A stretch of DNA of 64,000 bases. Source: Candidatus Binatia bacterium (GTDB taxonomy: Bacteria > Desulfobacterota > Binatia > HRBIN30 > BPIQ01). Shown one piece after another: positions 47,918-57,183 of this stretch. The stretch covers positions 124,001-188,000 of the forward strand of contig BPIQ01000002.1 of assembly GCA_026004195.1 (NCBI GenBank), in the 5' to 3' direction. Below the pieces are notes generated by a model, which saw only the letters and a program-made list of their open reading frames with translations, had not been told where the DNA came from and made no database searches. How positions within the stretch are numbered: the stretch's first letter is position 1; each line of letters starts with the position of its first letter. A program made the translations under genes and the position numbers.

Positions 47918-49135
47918 TCAGCCGGCGGCCCGCGCACGGGCCGCCCGGAGCTCCACGACCCTTTCCACGATCCGTTCCGCCACCTCGTCCTTCGGGAGCA
48001 GGGGAAGCGACTCCGAGGCCCCGGAAGCGTCGAGGAGCGTGACCGCGTTCGTGTCGGCGGCGAAGCCCGCGTCCTTGCGGCCGACGTCGTTCGCGACGAC
48101 GAGGTCGAGCTTTTTCTCGCGCAGCTTGCGTTCGGCTCCGGATAGAACGTCCTCCGTTTCGGCGGCGAAGCCGACGACGAAGCGGGCGCCCTTCTCGCGG
48201 CCGAGCTCCTGCAGGATGTCGGGGTTGCGCTCCAGCTCGAGGACGAGCGGTCCCTCGCCCTTGCGGATCTTCTGCGCGGAGGTCCGGGCCGGACGGTAGT
48301 CCGCCACGGCCGCGCACATGAAGACGATCGAGGAGTCGGCCCACTCGCGGCGCATCGCCTCGAGCATCTCGAGCGCCGTCTCCACGTCCACGCGCCGAAC
48401 GCCGTGCGGGGTGGGAAGCTGCGTGGGCCCGCAAACCAACACCACGTCCGCGCCGCGCCGCCAGGCCGCGGCCGCGAGCGCGAAGCCCATCTTTCCCGTG
48501 GAGCGGTTCGAGAGAAAGCGAACCGGGTCGAGGGGTTCCCGGTTCGGTCCCGCGCTCACGAGAACTTTCAGGCCGGCGAAGTCCCGGGGGGTGAGGGCCC
48601 GGCGCACCTCCGCCAGAAGGACCTCGGGGTCGGGAAGCCGGCCCTTGCCTTCGTAGCCGCAGGCGAGAAACCCCGCGTCCGGGTCGATCACCCGGACGCC
48701 GTGGCCGCGCAGTACGGCCAGGTTCGCCTGCACGGCGGGGTTCTCGAACATGTTCACGTTCATGGCGGGCGCGACGAGAATCGGGGCGCGCGTCGCGAGA
48801 AGGACGGTGGTCAGGAGGTCGTCGGCGAGGCCGTGCGCCATTTTGGCCAGCACGTTCGCCGTCGCGGGGGCCACGAGCACGACGTCGGCGGAGTCGGCCA
48901 GACGGATGTGGCCGATCTGCGCCTCCTGCGAGAGATCGAAGGTGTCCCAGGCGACGGGATGACCGGAGAGGGCCTGGAACGTGAGCGGCGAGACGAACTC
49001 CGCGGCGTTCCGCGTCATCACGACGCGGACCGTCGCACCCGCCTCGACGAGCCGGCGCGTGACCTCGGCACTCTTGTACGCGGCGATCCCGCCGCTCACC
49101 CCGAGGAGCACCGTCTTGCCGTCAAGCCGCCACAT
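47918..49135 (-). CDS. coaBC: Bifunctional phosphopantothenoylcysteine decarboxylase/synthetase
   Basis: 405 residues. The N-terminal flavoprotein decarboxylase has VLLGVSGGIAAYKSAEVTR, APATANVLAKMAHGLADDLL, APAMNVNM and the catalytic Cys loop LACGYEGKGRLPDPEV. The C-terminal synthetase has VLVSAGPNREPLDPVRFLSN, MCAAVADYRP and IVFMCAAVADYRPARTS. It carries out two steps of coenzyme A synthesis. The start overlaps the UPF0104 gene by 14 bases. Confidence 0.95.
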   Translation of the reverse strand: MWRLDGKTVLLGVSGGIAAYKSAEVTRRLVEAGATVRVVMTRNAAEFVSPLTFQALSGHPVAWDTFDLSQEAQIGHIRLADSADVVLVAPATANVLAKMAHGLADDLLTTVLLATRAPILVAPAMNVNMFENPAVQANLAVLRGHGVRVIDPDAGFLACGYEGKGRLPDPEVLLAEVRRALTPRDFAGLKVLVSAGPNREPLDPVRFLSNRSTGKMGFALAAAAWRRGADVVLVCGPTQLPTPHGVRRVDVETALEMLEAMRREWADSSIVFMCAAVADYRPARTSAQKIRKGEGPLVLELERNPDILQELGREKGARFVVGFAAETEDVLSGAERKLREKKLDLVVANDVGRKDAGFAADTNAVTLLDASGASESLPLLPKDEVAERIVERVVELRAARARAAG

Positions 49136-50123
49136 CGCTCGTCTCCGAAACGCGCTCGACCTCCCGGAACGTCATACCCTCGGACCAGAGCGAGTATAAC
49201 CCGGCCCCGACGACTCCCACAAACTGCGAGAGGTGCACGACGATCGAGTAGGCCATCGCCCGGCTCTCGTCGACGCCGAAGAGGGCGAGCGCGAGCACGC
49301 AGCCGAGCTGGAACGCCCCGACGTAGCCCGGCGCGGAAGGGACGGAAACCGCGATCGCGATGACCGTCGCGACGGTAACCGAGCCCTGGAGCGCGGGGAC
49401 CGGCAGGGAAAACGTGTAGAAGCCGAACACGTAGGTCGAAGCGATCACGAGCCAGAGGTAGAGGGACCAGAGAAAGACCCGCACGAACGCCCGAGGGCTC
49501 TGCAGCACTTCGAGCGCCTGGAGAAAGCCACGGAAAAACCGCTCCGCTCGCCGCCCGGCCGCCGGGGGGAGGAGCCTCGCGACCCCGGCCACGACCGCGA
49601 TCGAGCGCTCCTCCTGCCACCGGACCAGACCCATGACCGCACCCACGACCAGGGCCAGGACGAGAAACGTCCAACCCCAGGCGCGAAGCTGCGCGGAAAC
49701 CGGCACCCCGAGCGTGGCGACACCGAAAAGGAACAGGATGGTGAACATGTCGAAGACACGCTCGAGGACCACGGTGGCGAGCACACCGGAGAGCGGGAGG
49801 TCTTCCCTGCGGCTCGCGAGAACGGGGCGAAGGACCTCGCCCACGCGCAGCGGCAGCACCATGTTGGCCAGGAAACCGATGTTCGTCGCGGCGACGAGAG
49901 TGCGCATCGGCGGCCGCCCCACGGGCTCGAGCAGTCGCCGCCACCTCTGGGCGCGGATGTAGAGCGTCCATACGGTGACGGCGAGCATCGGAAGAACACC
50001 CACGTAGCGGGCCGAAGCCAGCGCGCGGCCCGCCTCTTGCCAGTCGACGTCGCGGACCGCGAACCAGAGAAAAAGGGCCGAGATCGCGACGCTCGAGAGA
50101 ACCCGTACCGTGCGGCCCTTCAT
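49122..50123 (-). CDS. UPF0104/LPG-synthase-like integral membrane protein
   Basis: 333 residues with about eight membrane helices. Signature stretches: TNIGFLANMVLPLRVGEVLRP, VLATVVLERVFDMFTILF and SAPGYVGAFQLGCVLALALFG (Pro-Gly in a late helix). The family resembles the flippase part of lysylphosphatidylglycerol synthase (MprF), but the synthase domain is absent. Members may move lipids across the inner membrane. Its neighbour is a CDP-alcohol phosphatidyltransferase, which fits a lipid role. Confidence 0.87.
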   Translation of the reverse strand: MKGRTVRVLSSVAISALFLWFAVRDVDWQEAGRALASARYVGVLPMLAVTVWTLYIRAQRWRRLLEPVGRPPMRTLVAATNIGFLANMVLPLRVGEVLRPVLASRREDLPLSGVLATVVLERVFDMFTILFLFGVATLGVPVSAQLRAWGWTFLVLALVVGAVMGLVRWQEERSIAVVAGVARLLPPAAGRRAERFFRGFLQALEVLQSPRAFVRVFLWSLYLWLVIASTYVFGFYTFSLPVPALQGSVTVATVIAIAVSVPSAPGYVGAFQLGCVLALALFGVDESRAMAYSIVVHLSQFVGVVGAGLYSLWSEGMTFREVERVSETSDVAA

Positions 50124-50296
50124 TCCCGCTTCCGTCCCGCGGCGGAAGCCCAGAGACCGAGCGCGAAACACCCGAGTCCCAGAGCCGCCAGCACCGCGCC
50201 GACCCGCCAGAAGCGGCTCTCGAGCCAGAGGCCGGCCCCGACCATGAGAACGAACATCCCCGCGATCCGCCAACCCTTCGCGCGCAGGTCGGTCAT
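50120..50296 (-). CDS. Small two-helix membrane protein
   Basis: 58 residues: an N-terminal MTDLRAKGWR, helix IAGMFVLMVGAGLWLE, a short charged loop, helix VGAVLAALGLGCFALGLWA and a basic tail. Both ends overlap neighbours through ATGA, which supports a real gene. It may be an accessory subunit of the lipid enzymes around it. No family is recognised. Confidence 0.75.
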   Translation of the reverse strand: MTDLRAKGWRIAGMFVLMVGAGLWLESRFWRVGAVLAALGLGCFALGLWASAAGRKRE

Positions 50297-51054
50297 GGCT
50301 TCGGGTTCTCCTCGGCGAGCGCTCGCAGAACGTGGGCGATCCGCTGGAGGGCGGTGGTGTTCGAAAGAACCGCGAGCACGCAGAGGACGATCACGAGGAG
50401 GCCGTAGGGAGCCCCCCCGACGTGCCAGCCCGTCGCGTGTTCGCAGAGCGAACCGAAGATCGCCCCGAAACCGAGGAGCACGTAACGCTCGGCTCGTTGC
50501 AGGAGCCCGACTTCGCAGCGTACCCCGAGCCCCTCGGCTCGGGCTCGCGCGTAGCTCACGAGCATCCCGCCGACGAGCGCGAAAAGAACGACCCAGAGGA
50601 CCCAGCTTTCCCGGTAGAAGGCCGCGAGACCCAGGAGCGAGAACGCATCCGCGTACCGGTCGATGACGGAGTCGAGAAAGGCCCCGCGCGCGCTACCCTT
50701 CTGCGTCCGGCGGGCCACACGCCCGTCGAGAATGTCCAGCGACCCCCCGCAGAGGACGAACCAGCCGCCGAGGAACACGAGCCCCCGGGCGAAAGCGAGC
50801 GCTCCCGCGACGGAAACGAAAAACTGCGCCCCGGAAAGCCACGTCGGAGAAACGCGCCAGCGAACGAGCCATTCCTCGAGCGGGCGGAGAGTCTCGAAGT
50901 ACCAGGCGCGCACCGTGGGCCCGAGCACGAGAGACCCCCCGGCGGAGGCGAGCTTTTCCTGCCGGCGCCGGAAGAGGAAGAGGCTCACGAGCCCCACCCC
51001 GAGGATCCACACGAAAAGAGCCACCGAGAGGGCCGCGCGGAAGGTCGGGTCCAC
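50293..51054 (-). CDS. CDP-alcohol phosphatidyltransferase
   Basis: 253 residues. The diagnostic motif D-G-X2-A-R-X8-G-X3-D-X3-D is seen in LDGRVARRTQKGSARGAFLD followed by SVID. Five to six membrane helices. It joins a CDP-linked lipid to an alcohol headgroup at the inner membrane. The acceptor (glycerol phosphate, inositol phosphate or other) cannot be read from sequence. An inositol-phosphate synthase gene 7 kb away makes an inositol lipid plausible. GTG start at 51054, 13 bases after the mrp stop. Confidence 0.9.
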   Translation of the reverse strand: MDPTFRAALSVALFVWILGVGLVSLFLFRRRQEKLASAGGSLVLGPTVRAWYFETLRPLEEWLVRWRVSPTWLSGAQFFVSVAGALAFARGLVFLGGWFVLCGGSLDILDGRVARRTQKGSARGAFLDSVIDRYADAFSLLGLAAFYRESWVLWVVLFALVGGMLVSYARARAEGLGVRCEVGLLQRAERYVLLGFGAIFGSLCEHATGWHVGGAPYGLLVIVLCVLAVLSNTTALQRIAHVLRALAEENPKP

Positions 51055-51067
51055 GGGTGCGCAGGAT

Positions 51068-52120
51068 TCAACCCACGAGGACCGGCGCCGGCTCGCGTGC
51101 CGCCTCCATCCCCTCGAGCACGCGCTCGGCGAGTTCCTCGAAAACCTTGCTCACCGGGTGGTCCGGCCGGTCCACGACGACGGGTTTGCCCGCGTCCCCC
51201 GCTTCCCGGACGGAAGGGTCGAGCGGGATCCGAGCGAGCAGCGGAACCCCGAAACGCTCCGCGACCTTCCGACCCCCGCCCTCCCCGAACAGCGGCTCCC
51301 TCGTCCCGCACCGCGGGCACACGTACTCGCTCATGTTCTCGACGACTCCGATGACGGGAGTCCGGACCTGTTCGAACATGGACACACCTCGTTCGACGTC
51401 GAGAAGGGCCACGTCCTGCGGCGTCGTCACGACGAGACCGCCCGTGACAGGGACCTGCTGGAGGAGCGTGAGGGCGGCGTCGCCCGTCCCCGGAGGCAGG
51501 TCGACGACGAGAATCTCGCAACCGCTCCAGTCGACGTCGCGCAAGAACTGGCGGACGAGACCCATGACGAGAGGCCCCCGCCAGATCACGGGGGAACGGT
51601 CGTCGAGGAAAAATCCCATGGACATCGCGCGCACGCCGTACTTTTCGAGCGGCAGGATTTTCTTCGACTGCGTCACCCTCGGTCTGCCCTCGAGCCCGAA
51701 GAGTACCGGCAAGCTCGGCCCGTACACGTCGGCGTCGAGAAGCCCGACCGTTTTCCCCCGGTGCCGCAAGGCGACGGCCAGGTTCGTGGCCACGGTCGAC
51801 TTGCCCACCCCGCCCTTCGCGCTGGCTACCGCCAGGACGTCCCGCACGCCGGGAACGGGCTCCGGTGCCGGCAGCCCCTTTTCCGGCTCGACGGCGACCG
51901 AGACCCGCGCGACGCCCTCGAGCGCTCCCACGGCCCTTTCCACGTCCGCCACGAGCACGCGGACGAGAGGCTCGGGAAGCCCCTTCGGGTCCAACGCCAC
52001 GACCACTTCGCCTTCCCGCACTTCCACCCGCCGAACCATCCCGGCCGTGACGATGTCTCGATCCGAGCGGGGAGGGCGGATCTCGGTCAGTCGCTCTCGG
52101 ACGTCCTCGGGGCGCGTCAT
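51068..52120 (-). CDS. apbC: Mrp/NBP35-family Fe-S carrier ATPase
   Basis: 350 residues. The N-terminal MIP18-like domain (VRERLTEIRPPRSDRDIVT) is followed by a deviant Walker A, VASAKGGVGKSTVATNLAV (~100), then LLDADVYGPSLP, VVDLPPGTGDAALTL and the cluster-binding CXXC in EYVCPRCGTREPLFG. It carries Fe-S clusters to target proteins. It follows a DUF971 gene (ATGA overlap). DUF971 domains are often fused to Mrp, which supports joint function. Confidence 0.94.
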   Translation of the reverse strand: MTRPEDVRERLTEIRPPRSDRDIVTAGMVRRVEVREGEVVVALDPKGLPEPLVRVLVADVERAVGALEGVARVSVAVEPEKGLPAPEPVPGVRDVLAVASAKGGVGKSTVATNLAVALRHRGKTVGLLDADVYGPSLPVLFGLEGRPRVTQSKKILPLEKYGVRAMSMGFFLDDRSPVIWRGPLVMGLVRQFLRDVDWSGCEILVVDLPPGTGDAALTLLQQVPVTGGLVVTTPQDVALLDVERGVSMFEQVRTPVIGVVENMSEYVCPRCGTREPLFGEGGGRKVAERFGVPLLARIPLDPSVREAGDAGKPVVVDRPDHPVSKVFEELAERVLEGMEAAREPAPVLVG

Positions 52121-52443
52121 GCGCTCGCTGTACCTTGCTCGCCCTCGCTTTGGCAAGCGGGACACGGGCAGAGACGACGGAGCGTCTCGTAGCTGTAGAT
52201 TCCCGTGTCGTGACCGTCGCTCCACTCGATGGCGACCGCATATCGGCCCACGAGTCCCATTTGTTTCGGATGGACGTCCGCGGGCACGTTCTCGGGCTTG
52301 CGCTCGCGACAGAGCGCGCAGGGACAGTGGAGGCGGAGGTAGGCGTTCGGGTAGCAGGAGCGGTGGTCGTCGGCCCAGAGGATTTCGACCGAATGCCTGC
52401 CGAGCCGCCGAATTTCTTTCGGTCGGGGATTGCTCGACGGCAT
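52117..52443 (-). CDS. DUF971 (GBBH-like) protein
   Basis: 108 residues: VEILWADDHRSCYPNAYLRL, HCPCALCRERKPEN, YAVAIEWSDGHDTGIYSYETLRRLCPCPACQ. The domain resembles the N-terminus of gamma-butyrobetaine hydroxylase and has two Cys-rich sites (CPCALC and CPCPAC). It often accompanies Mrp in Fe-S assembly. It heads the seven-gene operon. TAGGAG lies before the ATG. Confidence 0.88.
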   Translation of the reverse strand: MPSSNPRPKEIRRLGRHSVEILWADDHRSCYPNAYLRLHCPCALCRERKPENVPADVHPKQMGLVGRYAVAIEWSDGHDTGIYSYETLRRLCPCPACQSEGEQGTASA

Positions 52444-52454
52444 GACGTCTCCTA

Positions 52455-52482
52455 CCTAGCCGGCCCGCCCGCCCGACGCAAA
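52455..52482 (-). promoter_or_regulatory. Candidate promoter of the DUF971-mrp operon
   Basis: TTTGCG and GCTAGG are 16 bp apart on the minus strand, 12 bases before the ATG. Confidence 0.4.
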
Positions 52483-52501
52483 CGGAGCGGCGTCGCGAAC
52501 C

Positions 52502-52530
52502 TTGACACTTCCGGGGGTTTCCCCTTATCT
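52502..52530 (+). promoter_or_regulatory. Promoter of the polyprenyl synthetase gene
   Basis: A perfect TTGACA and TTATCT at 17-bp spacing. Transcription near 52537 rules out the in-frame TTG at 52502 as the start and supports GTG 52562. Confidence 0.65.
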
Positions 52531-52561
52531 GGCGCCCCGACACTCCGGGACGCAACCCACC

Positions 52562-53551
52562 GTGAAAGCTCTTCCCCGCTCCCCGAAACGGGACCCGGCC
52601 GATTCGCCGGCCGGGCTGGTCGCCGCGCCCCTCGAAGCGGTGGAGCGAAGGATCGGAGAGCTCCTCGGATCCCGCGAACGCCTGCTCACGGAGATCGGGG
52701 CGTACCTGCTGGACTCCGGCGGAAAGAGGATCCGGCCCATGGTCGTGCTCCTCTCCTACGGCGCGGCCGGGGGGCAGAACTTCGAGGAGATCGTCGACGC
52801 GGCGGCGGCGCTCGAGCTCATCCACTCCGCCTCGCTCTTGCACGACGACATCATCGACGAAGCCGAGCTGCGGCGAGGACGGACCTCGCCGCTGCGGAAG
52901 TACGGCGTGGCGAGCACGCTGGTCGCGGGGGATTTTCTCTTCAGCCGCGCCTACCAGGTCTGCGGCCGCTACGACAGGGTCGTCATCGAGTGGGCGGCGC
53001 TCGCGTGCGTCGAGCTCACGGAAGGAGAAATCCTGCAGGCCCGCTTCCGGCGGAATCCTTCGGTCACGGTCGAGGACTACTTCGAGATCGTGGCCCGGAA
53101 AACGGCGTCGCTCTTCTCGACCGGGGCCCGCACCGGCGCCTATCTCGCGGGCTCCGGGCCGAGCACGGTCGAGTCGTTCTCGCGGGTCGGACACCACGTG
53201 GGGATCGCCTTCCAGATCCTCGACGACGTCCTCGACCTGGAAAGCAGCGAGGCGGAATTGGGGAAGCCGGTCGGCCTCGACCTGCGGGAGGGGACGCCGT
53301 CGCTGCCGATCGTCCTCGCGCTGCGCGAGGACGAGGCCGTGCGGAACTTCTTCCTGGAGCCTTCTCCGGCCGAAGACCGCCTCGCCGCCGTCCTCGAGAG
53401 GCTCCGGAGTTCCCGGGCTCTGGAGACGGCCCGCAAGATGGCGTCCGAGGAAGCGGCCAAGGCCCGCCGGATCCTCGCCACGCTCGCGGCCAACGCCTAC
53501 CGCGAGCAGTTCTTCGCTCTCGTCGACCAGCTCGAGCGCCGTCGCTCCTGA
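52562..53551 (+). CDS. ispB: Polyprenyl diphosphate synthase (octaprenyl type)
   Basis: 329 residues. First Asp-rich motif in LIHSASLLHDDIIDEAELRRG, second in IAFQILDDVLDLESS, with GGKRIRPMVVLLSYGA at the start of the fold. It condenses isopentenyl units into a long all-trans chain for quinones. GTG 52562 is chosen because a promoter ends just upstream. The gene is alone on the plus strand. Its end is 7 bases from the repaired end of the M48 gene. Confidence 0.92.
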   Translation: MKALPRSPKRDPADSPAGLVAAPLEAVERRIGELLGSRERLLTEIGAYLLDSGGKRIRPMVVLLSYGAAGGQNFEEIVDAAAALELIHSASLLHDDIIDEAELRRGRTSPLRKYGVASTLVAGDFLFSRAYQVCGRYDRVVIEWAALACVELTEGEILQARFRRNPSVTVEDYFEIVARKTASLFSTGARTGAYLAGSGPSTVESFSRVGHHVGIAFQILDDVLDLESSEAELGKPVGLDLREGTPSLPIVLALREDEAVRNFFLEPSPAEDRLAAVLERLRSSRALETARKMASEEAAKARRILATLAANAYREQFFALVDQLERRRS

Positions 53552-53558
53552 GCGGAGC

Positions 53559-54918
53559 TCAACGCCTGCTTTCGACGAATTCCTGGAGTTCGCGGAGCCG
53601 TTTTTTCCGCCCGCTCCTTCGCCGCGGGGTCGTCGAGCCGCTCGATGGCTCTGCGGTAATGGCCGATGGCCGTGCCGTAGTCTCCCCCGCATCGGGCAGC
53701 TTCCGCGAGATGGAAAAACCCTTCGCCTTCGCGACCCGCCCGGCCGGCCGCGAGCCCGAGTTCTCGGTGCGCTTCTTCGAAGTCCGGCAGGACGCGCAGG
53801 GCGTTCCGGAAGGCCTCGAGCGCGGCGTCCCATCGTCGAGAGCTCACGAGCACCCGCCCGAGTTCGAACCACGCCAGGGCGTCGTCCGGCTCCTCGGCCG
53901 TGACGGACCGGAGAAGCTCCGCCGCACGGTCGGTTTCGCGCAAGCGAAAGAGCGCGCGGCCGAGTTCGCGACGTGCGCGCGCGTCGCGCGGGGCGAGCGG
54001 CTCGAGCACGGCACGCGCCCGCTCGAGGTCTCCGCTCTCGACCAGGGCGGCCCCCAGGATGGAAGCGGAGACCGGATCCCCGGGCTCCGCTTCGTGCGCC
54101 CGGGCGTAGTCGGCGGCCGCCTCCTGGGGGGAGGAGGTCCGAATCCGGGCCCAGAATTTCGCCCAGCGCAACTCCCGACTCGGAGGCCTCCGAGCCGCGC
54201 TCTCCCACTGACGGGTACGCAGCACGGCCTCGAGATTGTTCAACCTCTCCTCGGACAGCGGGTGCGTCAAGAGAAAAGGCGGCAGGAAGGTCGGAGTCGT
54301 ACGCTGCCGTTCCCAGAGCTTGTGGAAGAAGTCGAGAAGGCCGCGCGCGTCGAAGCCCGCCGACTGCATGTAGCGAGCGCCGAGGTAGTCGGCCTCCTGT
54401 TCGAACTCGCGGCTGTACTTGAGCTGCGCCGCGGCTTGCGCCCCGATGGCCGCCGCGCCGATGGCGGGATCGAGAAAGGACCCGAGCAACGCGAGCAAGG
54501 TCGCGTAGTTGACGAGCCGCGTCTTCTCCTGCTGTCGGAGGAGGTGGTGCGCGTGGACGTGCGCCACTTCGTGGGCGAGCACGCCCGCTACCTCGTCGTC
54601 GTTGGCCGCTTCGAGAAGAAGGCCCGTGTGAACGTAGACGTAGCCGCCGGGCACGGCAAAGGCGTTCACCCGCCCGTCCCGGACGACGAAAAACCTGTAC
54701 CGGAAAGGTTGCGGGCCGAGACTCTCGACGATCTTCGCGCCCGTGCGGCGAACGTAGGTGACCAGGTCCGGGTCGCGGACGATGGGAAGTCGCGCAGCCG
54801 CCTCGAGGGCGAATTTCCGCCCGAGCTCGCGTTCGAGCTTCACGGTGTCCGCGGCTCGCGCCTCGGCACCTCCTCCGAGGAGCACGACCGCGGCAAAGAG
54901 AAGCCGGACGAGACCCAT
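53559..54918 (-). CDS. Periplasmic M48 metallopeptidase with TPR repeats (one frameshift)
   Basis: The signal peptide ends AEARAAD. The M48 zinc site HEVAH is in GVLAHEVAHVHAHHLLRQ (~114), with the third ligand in EFEQEADYLG. The substrate region is GYVYVHTGLLLEAAND. From ~265 on there are TPR-type helices (ADYARAHEAEPGDPVSASIL and following). This fits a BepA-like chaperone-protease that cares for outer-membrane proteins. Near 53601 a run of six A (coding strand) puts the end out of frame. With five A the protein closes with LQEFVESRR and TGA at 53559, 452 residues. ATG 54918 is chosen at the signal peptide. Confidence 0.87.
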
Positions 54919-55037
54919 GATGCTTTTCCCGAGCACTAGAGCAGCCGCCATGCGAGAACGCAATCGACCTGCGACGTTCCGGAAAGGGGCGGTGCTTTCC
55001 CCCCTTGCTGGCCCCGAAGTTGCTATGCGCTCTCGCC

Positions 55038-56804
55038 GTGACCGACCGTAGCCTCGTTTCCTATTCCCGCGAGCTCGACGACCTCACCTGTCGGCAAGCA
55101 CCGCTCGTGGCCGAGCTCTTCGCCCTCCTCATGGGTCTCGGGGGAGCCGTACACGGCTACTACCATCCCGAAACGCTCCGGACCTTCGCCGGGTGCTACG
55201 CGGTCGAGCTCACCCTCTGCGCCCTCTGGCTCGCTTCCCGGCACTGGCTTCACCGCCGGGGATGGATCCGGGGAGCTACCATCGCACTCGGCTGCCTTCT
55301 CGCCCTCTGCGTGAACGGCTTCAGCTTTCTTACCGGCACGGACCCCCTCGTCGCCGCGCTCGCGTCCGTGTACCTGGCCTTCGGTCTCGGACTCCTGCTT
55401 CCCTGGGGGCCGGCCGGCCAGTCGGCGCTCGCCGCCACTCTGGTAGCCACTTACGTTCCGGTTCTGCGCGCGGCACCGGCTCCGGTACCCCCTCCCTTCT
55501 ACTCGGCGGCGCTTCTCCTGCTCGGTCTCCTCCTTTCCATCGCGGGAGCCCACAACCTCTACCGGTCGCGTCTCGCTCTTTACCGGCAAGCGAGAAAGGC
55601 CGAGGACGAGGCGTCTCTCAACGCCGCTCTTCTCGCGCTCGCGGAGGCCGCCCTCCAGGACGACTGCGAGGTGCGGCGCCTCGCCGAGCGCTGCCGCTCC
55701 GTTCTCCGCGCACGCTCGTGCGCCGTCTACCTCCGGACGCGGGAAGGGTGGAAACTCGGCGGCCAATCGGGCGACGCTCGCTGGCCGGAGAAACCGGAAG
55801 GCGCTTTCTCGGAACTTTTCGAGCGGCTCGTCCGGAGTCGCGAACCGCTCTGGGGCGAGCTCGCCGGATCGGGCGGCGATCCTTCTCCGACCTTCGGCGC
55901 CTCGCTGCGGTACGCGCGGGAGTGTCTCGGAATCCTCGTGGCAGAGGCGCCTACGCCCGGTGCCGAGTCCGGCAAAAAACTCGGCCGGGCGCTCGTGCAC
56001 CACGCTGCCGCAGCCCTCCACACGGTGCTGCTCGTCCGCGACCTGAGAGAAGCGAACCGCGTGAAAACGGACTTCCTCGCCTCGGTGTCCCACGAGCTTC
56101 GGACTCCGCTGAACGTCGTTCTCGGTTATGCCGCTCTCCTGCGCGAGGGGGCTTTCGGGGAAATCCCTCCGGAGTCCCGCCGGGTGCTCGAACGAATCCA
56201 CCTGAGCGCGGCCCGCCTGCTCGAGCTCATCGAGTGCACGCTCGAGGTCCAACGGCTCGAGACGGGCCGGACCAAGCCCCAGCGCGTGCCCGTCCCACTG
56301 GTGGCCTGGGTGGAACAGCTGCGGTCCGACTTCGAAGACCTCCCTCGGGACGACGCCGTGTCGCTCGTCTGGAGAAGCGACCTGCCGGAGGTCGTGGTGG
56401 AGCTCGACGTTTCCAAAACGCGGATGATCGTGAGGAATCTCGTGAGCAACGCCCTCAAATACAGCGAGAGGGGTACGGTCGAGGTGAGCTTTTCTTACCA
56501 CCGCGAGAACGGCGTCCTCGAGTTCTCCGTCGAAGACACCGGTCTCGGAATCGACCCCGAGGAACTCCCCCGGGTTTTCGAAATGTTCGAAAGGGGAGCC
56601 CGCGCCGTGGCCGGCTCGACGAGTGGTCTCGGTCTCGGTCTTTACCTGGTCCGCCGGTTCGTCGAGCAGTTGGGGGGCACGCTCGAAGTCGATTCTCGCC
56701 CGGGCGAAGGGTCCCTCTTCCGCGTTTTCCTGCCCGCACCCGAACTTCCGATGTGGGATCGCGCCCTCGCACGCAGGCGAAGCGCTACCCGTGCCAGAAG
56801 CTAG
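55038..56804 (+). CDS. Orphan sensor histidine kinase with GAF-like domain
   Basis: About 588 residues. Six or so membrane helices (~20-180), a GAF-like region (~205-330, RARSCAVYLRTREGW), then the phospho-acceptor His in FLASVSHELRTPLNVVLGY (~352). ATPase motifs: N box IVRNLVSNALKYSE, G1 EDTGLGIDPEELP, F box FEMFERG and G2 GLGLGLYLVRRF. It autophosphorylates on His and should pass phosphate to a response regulator, but none is encoded nearby. Start is GTG 55038 or TTG 55005. Confidence 0.9.
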   Translation: MTDRSLVSYSRELDDLTCRQAPLVAELFALLMGLGGAVHGYYHPETLRTFAGCYAVELTLCALWLASRHWLHRRGWIRGATIALGCLLALCVNGFSFLTGTDPLVAALASVYLAFGLGLLLPWGPAGQSALAATLVATYVPVLRAAPAPVPPPFYSAALLLLGLLLSIAGAHNLYRSRLALYRQARKAEDEASLNAALLALAEAALQDDCEVRRLAERCRSVLRARSCAVYLRTREGWKLGGQSGDARWPEKPEGAFSELFERLVRSREPLWGELAGSGGDPSPTFGASLRYARECLGILVAEAPTPGAESGKKLGRALVHHAAAALHTVLLVRDLREANRVKTDFLASVSHELRTPLNVVLGYAALLREGAFGEIPPESRRVLERIHLSAARLLELIECTLEVQRLETGRTKPQRVPVPLVAWVEQLRSDFEDLPRDDAVSLVWRSDLPEVVVELDVSKTRMIVRNLVSNALKYSERGTVEVSFSYHRENGVLEFSVEDTGLGIDPEELPRVFEMFERGARAVAGSTSGLGLGLYLVRRFVEQLGGTLEVDSRPGEGSLFRVFLPAPELPMWDRALARRRSATRARS

Positions 56805-57082
56805 GACCCGCGCCGGGAAGCCGCCCGCTCGTTCGCCCTGCCCCGGCGGGTGCGCGGTCGCAAGAGCTGGTATTTCACGCGACCCGTCAGTTGCCCGAAG
56901 AGCATGGCGAGCCTGTCACGATCCCGGCGCCGGAGCGCTTCCTCGAGGCGCTGACGGTGGTCGTCGAGGTAGATGATCTGGTAGCTCTTGTTACGAACTC
57001 GAACCCGGTCCGGAACTTGTTCGCGTCTCTGAATGACGCGAACGATTTCTTGCAGGATTGCAATGTCCGTCTTCGCCGACAA
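56801..57082 (-). CDS. Hypothetical small helical protein
   Basis: 93 residues from a TTG at 57082: TDIAILQEIVRVIQRREQ, IIYLDDHRQRLEEALRRRD and an Arg-rich tail. No family is recognised. It overlaps the stop of the kinase gene at a CTAG palindrome. A possible promoter and operator lie upstream. It may be a small DNA or RNA binder, but could also be non-coding. Confidence 0.4.
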   Translation of the reverse strand: MSAKTDIAILQEIVRVIQRREQVPDRVRVRNKSYQIIYLDDHRQRLEEALRRRDRDRLAMLFGQLTGRVKYQLLRPRTRRGRANERAASRRGS

Positions 57083-57144
57083 GGGTTGTCTTCCAGGCCT
57101 TCTCCGCTGGCTGCTGCTCTCTTGCCTCCCGCCGAGGGTAGCCT

Positions 57145-57173
57145 CTTTAACACGAACAGGAATGTTCCTGCAA
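57145..57173 (-). promoter_or_regulatory. Candidate promoter with operator-like palindrome
   Basis: TTGCAG and TTAAAG are 17 bp apart on the minus strand. In the spacer lies CAGGAA-TG-TTCCTG (57157-57170). A second perfect palindrome, CAGGTTAACCTG, is at 57185-57196. This short AT-richer stretch stands out from its surroundings and may be bound by a dimeric regulator. Confidence 0.4.
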
Positions 57174-57183
57174 TCGAATTAGC

